From: Legionella quinlivanii
GTDB lineage: Bacteria; Pseudomonadota; Gammaproteobacteria; Legionellales; Legionellaceae
Assembly (NCBI RefSeq): GCF_900461555.1
Contig: NZ_UGOX01000001.1
Location: 2,493,501 to 2,557,500, forward strand
DNA length: 64,000 nt
Direction of reading: 5' to 3'
The notes under the pieces were generated by a model, which saw nothing but the letters and a program-made list of their open reading frames with translations, made no database searches and was not told the origin of the DNA. Both the position numbers and the translations under genes were made by a program. Below are positions 60,463-64,000 of the stretch, in pieces (the first letter of the stretch is position 1; each line of letters starts with the position of its first letter).

Positions 60463-60487
60463 AACCTCCATCTGAGGAGATTGGTAT

Positions 60488-60988
60488 ATGGCAGTAATTG
60501 AAGAACGAAAATCAAAAGACGGTGTTTCCTATCGTGTCAAAATCCGTCTGAAAGGACATAAACCACAAGAGGCGACTTTCAAAAGAAAGACAGACGCCAA
60601 AAATTGGGCGACAAGCACAGAAGCCGCTATACGAGAAAACCGTTATTTTAAATGTGCTGAATCAAAAAAACGTACTGTAGCAGAGCTTATTGATAGATAC
60701 ATTGAAATCATCCTGCCTGAAAAATCAGAATCCATGCAAGCCTCTCAGGCAAAACAACTTGCTAGGTGGAAAGATAAAGCAGGCTACTATTTATTGGCAG
60801 ATTTTACCTCTCAAATTATAACATCCCTCCGAATAGAATTAGCAAACAGCCCCACTCCCAGAGGCGAAAAAAGAACCAATGCGACAGTTAATCGATATTT
60901 AGCAGCCATATCCCATGTATTAACTACTGCGGTTAATGAATGGGAATGGCTAGAAACTAACCCTGTACTCAAAAAAATGCACGAGTGA
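60488..60988 (+). pseudogene. Tyrosine integrase, N-terminal fragment without catalytic domain
   Basis: 166 residues. The arm-binding domain (about 1-60: YRVKIRLKGHKPQEATFKRK, TDAKNWATSTEAAIRENRYF) and the SAM-like core-binding domain (about 65-160: TVAELIDRYIEIILPEKSES, TNATVNRYLAAISHVLTTAV, ETNPV) are intact. Translation stops at KKMHE, where a full enzyme (about 320-400 residues) would continue into the R..H-x-x-R..Y catalytic domain, and the following DNA does not resume it. It should bind DNA but not recombine it. Remnant of the island integrase that used the tRNA-Asn site. Confidence 0.85.
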
Positions 60989-61103
60989 GTTTTCCTTCGC
61001 TGTAACACACCGACTATAAAATATCACCTATTAAATCACACAATTATTAAAAGTTTACATTTTATGTAAAAATTCTAGGAATCCTCGAATATTTCTTGTT
61101 AAA

Positions 61104-61133
61104 TTAAACCTAGGTTTAACTTTATGCTATAAT
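61104..61133 (+). promoter_or_regulatory. abiE promoter with palindromic operator
   Basis: TTAAACCTAGGTTTAA (61104-61119) is a perfect 16-bp palindrome covering the expected -35 site. The -10 TATAAT (61128-61133) is perfect and extended by TGC. AbiEi antitoxins repress their own operon through inverted repeats, so this is the likely operator. The start would fall at about 61140, next to the ATG at 61141. Confidence 0.7.
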
Positions 61134-61140
61134 ATCTAGT

Positions 61141-61905
61141 ATGACTAGAAATAATGAATCAAAAATAAACCATTTTATGGTTACAGCACCATCAGGTGTA
61201 GTATTGACTGCCGCATGGCTTGAGGAACAAGGCGTATCTTCCAAGCTAGCGTGGTGGTATGTCCACTCAGGGCTATTAGAAAAGCTCGGAACTAACGCTT
61301 ATAAAAAAGCAGGCGATCACATCACTTGGGAAGGGGCGATTAATGCGCTGCAAACACAGCTAGCAACTCCAATCCATGTAGGAGCAAAAACTGCCTTGCA
61401 TTTATTAGGATTAGGGCATTTTGTATCTATGCAAGGTATGCAGCACATCATGCTATTTGCGCCTGCAACTACTAAAATACCAAAATGGCTATTAGCTAAT
61501 ACATGGAATGCAGAGTTTGAGATATACAAATCCTCATTATTTTCTAATGATCAAGGATTAGTAGAACGACCTATCAATGGCATAAACTTAAAAATATCCA
61601 GTCCTGAAAGAGCCGCGCTTGAACTACTTTATCTATATCCTCAGCATCAATCACTGAATGAGATAACCTATTTAATAGAAAATCTAGCTCAATTAAGACC
61701 GAAAGTAATCCAAGCATTACTAGAGGACTGCCATTCAATCAAAGTAAAAAGGCTTTTCTTACATTTAAGTGAACAATTTAATCATCCTTGGTTTTCTAGT
61801 TTGGATTTAACAAAAGTAGATTTGGGCAAAGGTAAGCGAGTATTAGCTGAAGGCGGAAAATATTTTTCTAAATATCAGCTGTCTTTGCCTGAAGTAAAGG
61901 AGTAA
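61141..61905 (+). CDS. abiEi: AbiEi-family antitoxin, transcriptional regulator
   Basis: 254 residues. Antitoxin half of the type IV AbiE toxin-antitoxin/abortive infection system. An N-terminal winged helix (about 12-60: GVVLTAAWLEEQGVSSKLAW, VHSGLLEKLGTNAY) binds DNA; the C-terminal AbiEi domain includes GAKTALHLLGLGHFV, SSPERAALELLYLYPQ and VKRLFLHLSEQFNHPWF. The ATG lies 7 nt after the -10 and has no ribosome site, so the message is probably leaderless. The toxin gene begins 4 bp downstream. Confidence 0.9.
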   Translation: MTRNNESKINHFMVTAPSGVVLTAAWLEEQGVSSKLAWWYVHSGLLEKLGTNAYKKAGDHITWEGAINALQTQLATPIHVGAKTALHLLGLGHFVSMQGMQHIMLFAPATTKIPKWLLANTWNAEFEIYKSSLFSNDQGLVERPINGINLKISSPERAALELLYLYPQHQSLNEITYLIENLAQLRPKVIQALLEDCHSIKVKRLFLHLSEQFNHPWFSSLDLTKVDLGKGKRVLAEGGKYFSKYQLSLPEVKE

Positions 61906-61909
61906 TGCA

Positions 61910-62836
61910 TTGAGTTTTCAAGACGTTTATAAAAATCAGGTAGCTTTATTGCTCGAAGTCTTACCTGTACTTAATGATTTTAAATGTTTCGCTTTAAAAG
62001 GTGGCACAGCAATTAATTTATTCATCCATGATATGCCCAGATTAAGTGTTGATATTGACCTGACTTATTTACCTATTGAGAGCCGAGATGTTTTCCTTAC
62101 AAATATCGAAGTTGAATTACTGAAAATGAAACAGCTGATCGAGCAATTTGGTGTGACAGTTAAAACAGTACTTATGAAAAACGGATCAATATCCAAACTA
62201 CAGGTTTATTCCAATCATGGCATGATCAAGATTGAACCTAATTTTGTCTTAAGAGGTTCTGTATTTCCTTGTGAAGAGATAGAGCTATGCGACAAAGCCC
62301 AAGGCCAATTTTTAAAATTTATGCGCGTTAGAACATTATCCGTTGCTGATTTGTACGGTGGTAAAATATGCGCAGCATTAGATAGATATCATCCTCGTGA
62401 TCTATTCGATATAAAACTTTTATTAGAAAATCAAGGACTAACTGAAGCAATCCGGCAAGCGTTCATTGTTTATCTTGCCAGTGGTTCGAGACCTATGCAT
62501 GAACTTCTTGAACCGAGAATAACAGAAACATCACAAAAAGAATTTGAAAGCACTTTTCAAAATGAGTTTTCTGGCATGACTTCCATTCCTACCACACATG
62601 AAGAATTAAAAGGCATTCAAGCACATTTACCTAAACTACTACTGAGTTCTTTTACCGAAACAGAAAAAATGTTTTTAATTCAATTAAAGTCTGGCAATCC
62701 TGACTGGTCATTACTACCTATAGATGGCATTGAAAATCTTCCTGGTATTCAATGGAAGTTACAAAACATTAACAAAATTCCCGAAGAGAAAAAAATAGAG
62801 CAGCTCAACAAATTAAAACGAGTTTTAGACGTCTAA
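61910..62836 (+). CDS. abiEii: AbiEii-family nucleotidyltransferase toxin
   Basis: 308 residues from a TTG start, AAAGGAG seven bases upstream. The nucleotidyltransferase core is LKGGTAINLFIHDMPRLSVD followed by IDLTYL (about 27-52), with the G-G-T and D-x-D metal site, then the conserved ADLYGGKICAALDRYHPRDL with the K and R-D residues of the family. AbiEii toxins halt growth on phage infection; relatives (MenT) add nucleotides to tRNA acceptor ends. It appears full length and functional. Confidence 0.92.
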   Translation: MSFQDVYKNQVALLLEVLPVLNDFKCFALKGGTAINLFIHDMPRLSVDIDLTYLPIESRDVFLTNIEVELLKMKQLIEQFGVTVKTVLMKNGSISKLQVYSNHGMIKIEPNFVLRGSVFPCEEIELCDKAQGQFLKFMRVRTLSVADLYGGKICAALDRYHPRDLFDIKLLLENQGLTEAIRQAFIVYLASGSRPMHELLEPRITETSQKEFESTFQNEFSGMTSIPTTHEELKGIQAHLPKLLLSSFTETEKMFLIQLKSGNPDWSLLPIDGIENLPGIQWKLQNINKIPEEKKIEQLNKLKRVLDV

Positions 62837-62853
62837 AAAGTAATTGATTTCGT

Positions 62854-62870
62854 AGGACACTCATGGGCAC
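62854..62870. repeat. Candidate integrase arm-binding repeat (right end)
   Basis: AGGACACTCATGGGCAC resembles GGGACACTGATGGGACAG at 60095. It lies 116 bp inside the right att copy. Confidence 0.35.
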
Positions 62871-62985
62871 TACGCTACAAATAATGGCAATAAATGATAA
62901 CAACTGGCAGTAATAAGCTTGTTCATAGTGATTGATTTATTATTGTTATTTGTTGTAGAGTGTTGCGATTGATGGCTAAGACTAC

Positions 62986-63022
62986 GACTGTTAATCATTA
63001 GGTCTCAGGTTCGAGTCTTGAC
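62986..63022 (+). repeat. att-type repeat: tRNA-Asn 3' fragment (right copy)
   Basis: 37 bases identical to 59999-60035. After it the sequence continues TGGGAATC instead of CGGGGAGCCA, so the acceptor 3' strand is degraded. The two copies bracket 2.99 kb containing the truncated integrase and abiE genes. The gap 62837-63376 also holds GACACA-GCT-TGTGTC (63214-63228) and the hip operators. Confidence 0.8.
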
Positions 63023-63289
63023 TGGGAATCATATACAGTAAGGCTTCTAGTTAAAATCAAATTTTAATGTTTTCATGGTTATATGATATACAAGCACTGT
63101 CTAGTTTAACAAAAAATTTTATTAAAATTTCATGTAAATTTTTATTCTGCCACTTACTTCCATCCTTAACCATCTGCATCAGAAAAGCTACATTGTGTTC
63201 GTATGGTAATTATGACACAGCTTGTGTCGTAATTAATGTATGACAAGTTGCCTTGTTAGTTAAATTTTTAGCATATGCTGCAACTTTTT

Positions 63290-63335
63290 TACCCGCAAAT
63301 GCGGGTATATTTGATTTTACCCGCACTTAAGGGTA
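63290..63335 (+). promoter_or_regulatory. Two HipB-type operators
   Basis: TACCC-GCAAATGC-GGGTA (63290-63307) and TACCC-GCACTTAA-GGGTA (63318-63335) are inverted 5-mers separated by 8 bp, starting 28 bp apart. E. coli HipB binds TATCC-N8-GGATA; here the layout is identical with a base change in each arm. A half-site GGGTA lies at 63359-63363. Confidence 0.7.
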
Positions 63336-63376
63336 TAGTTGGTATTATTGGCAATTGAGGGTAAAATAGAGGGTTT

Positions 63377-63616
63377 ATGATTATTCGATCAGCAAAAGAT
63401 TTGGCATTATATTTAAATGACAAGCGCAAGCAACTCAAAATGAGTCAATCTGAAGTCGCGGATTTAGTGGGTTTAAAACAGGATACTATATCAAAGTTTG
63501 AAAATAGCCCTGACAATAGTCGAATTGATACTTTATTTAGAATATTGTCCGCCCTGAATTTAAATATTAGCCTTGTTGAAAAAAATCAAGAGACTCATAA
63601 AGAGCTCGAATGGTAA
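63377..63616 (+). CDS. hipB: HipB-like antitoxin / Xre-family regulator
   Basis: 79 residues. A single helix-turn-helix of the Xre/Cro type spans about 18-65: RKQLKMSQSEVADLVGLKQD, TISKFENSPDNSRIDTLFRI. The short C-terminal tail is the part that plugs HipA in known systems. It should neutralise HipA and repress the operon at the two upstream operators. Its stop overlaps the hipA start region. Confidence 0.88.
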   Translation: MIIRSAKDLALYLNDKRKQLKMSQSEVADLVGLKQDTISKFENSPDNSRIDTLFRILSALNLNISLVEKNQETHKELEW

Positions 63617-64000
63617 TGCGTAAATTATACATATTGATGAATAATGAGCTTGTGGGTGAGCTTATACAGGATAATGCAGGAGGCTTGAGTTTTTCCTATG
63701 TCGGGGACTGGATCTCCAAGCCACATTCGCGACCAGTATCTTTATCGTTGCCATTAGTAAATCAAAAATTTTCAGGAGAAGTCGTTTATAACTTTTTTGA
63801 TAATTTGCTTCCCGATAATCCACAGATAAGAGCTAGAATTCAAGCTCGTTTTCAGGCAAAATCATCACGACCCTTTGATTTATTGGCATTAATTGGCATT
63901 GATTGTGTTGGTGCAATACAAATTGTTGAGCGTATTCCTCAAACACAGCCCCTCAGCATTGAAAGTCACGTTGTCAGTGAGGCCGAAATAGCTCGTACTT
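63616..64000 (+). CDS. hipA: HipA-like Ser/Thr kinase toxin (N-terminal part; runs off the window)
   Basis: 128 codons visible. The ATG at 63616 shares a base with the hipB stop; an ATG at 63610 in the same frame is possible. The N-terminal subdomain matches HipA: LYILMNNELVGELIQDN, PVSLSLPLVNQKFSGEVVYN, FFDNLLPDNPQIRARIQARF, and LLALIGIDCVGAIQIV. HipA phosphorylates glutamyl-tRNA synthetase in E. coli and causes persistence; the target here is unknown. Kinase residues lie beyond the edge, so activity cannot be judged. Confidence 0.9.
   Translation, partial: MRKLYILMNNELVGELIQDNAGGLSFSYVGDWISKPHSRPVSLSLPLVNQKFSGEVVYNFFDNLLPDNPQIRARIQARFQAKSSRPFDLLALIGIDCVGAIQIVERIPQTQPLSIESHVVSEAEIART

Noticed and set aside
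60989-61140. Continuation of the integrase by frameshift after 60988
   Set aside because: No reading frame after the stop encodes the catalytic R, H-x-x-R or Y motifs; the DNA is AT-rich promoter sequence for abiE.

Overview
The window reads as chromosome of a flagellated Legionella species, probably not L. pneumophila itself. Grounds: a fleSR-fliEFG-(fliHI) flagellar cluster, the order ftsK-lolA-rarA / trxB-aat-infA, isolated large genes with eukaryote-like domains (U-box, toxin-type glycosyltransferase, Ser/Thr kinase) that look like Dot/Icm effectors, and a PmrA-like box in front of one of them. Assignments rest on reading motifs by eye; no database search was made.

Layout. 1-11145: flagellar genes on the minus strand (fleS, fleR, fliE, fliF, fliG, then fliH and fliI), broken between fliG and fliH by about 3.8 kb holding an IS110/IS1111-type insertion sequence and a 661-residue putative effector on the opposite strand. 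11220-15603: rarA, lolA, ftsK. 15673-17659: trxB, aat (apparently an AUU start), infA. 17921-20114: pmbA and a phosphodiester glycosidase-like protein. 20193-24395: nrdAB with paired NrdR boxes, DnaA boxes and a terminator. 24713-30259: a U-box protein flanked by two copies of a dispersed repeat, proS, and a glycosyltransferase-like effector. 30345-39632: a fused oligopeptide ABC ATPase coupled to oxyR, an MFS transporter, an msbA-lpxK-unknown operon and pyrD. 40088-42009: a kinase-like effector and a methyltransferase-like protein.

42274-50391 is a full leucine/isovalerate catabolic operon (ivd, thiolase, a small membrane protein, mccB, liuC, mccA, HMG-CoA lyase). It turns isovaleryl-CoA into acetoacetate and acetyl-CoA, and acetoacetyl-CoA synthetase at 54769 can reactivate the acetoacetate. 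Between them lie a structured RNA leader with a 54-residue membrane peptide, and a three-gene arginine-to-putrescine operon (aguB-speA-aguA). A VirK-like secreted protein and metNIQ follow; metNIQ is preceded by a probable SAM-II riboswitch.

59911-64000 is accessory DNA. Two 37-bp direct repeats of the 3' half of a tRNA-Asn bracket a 3-kb segment with a catalytically truncated tyrosine integrase and an AbiE toxin-antitoxin pair. A hipBA module with two TACCC-N8-GGGTA operators follows and runs off the window end. Four copies of a 150-190 bp hairpin-forming dispersed repeat occupy long intergenic gaps. No CRISPR array, rRNA or complete tRNA gene was seen.
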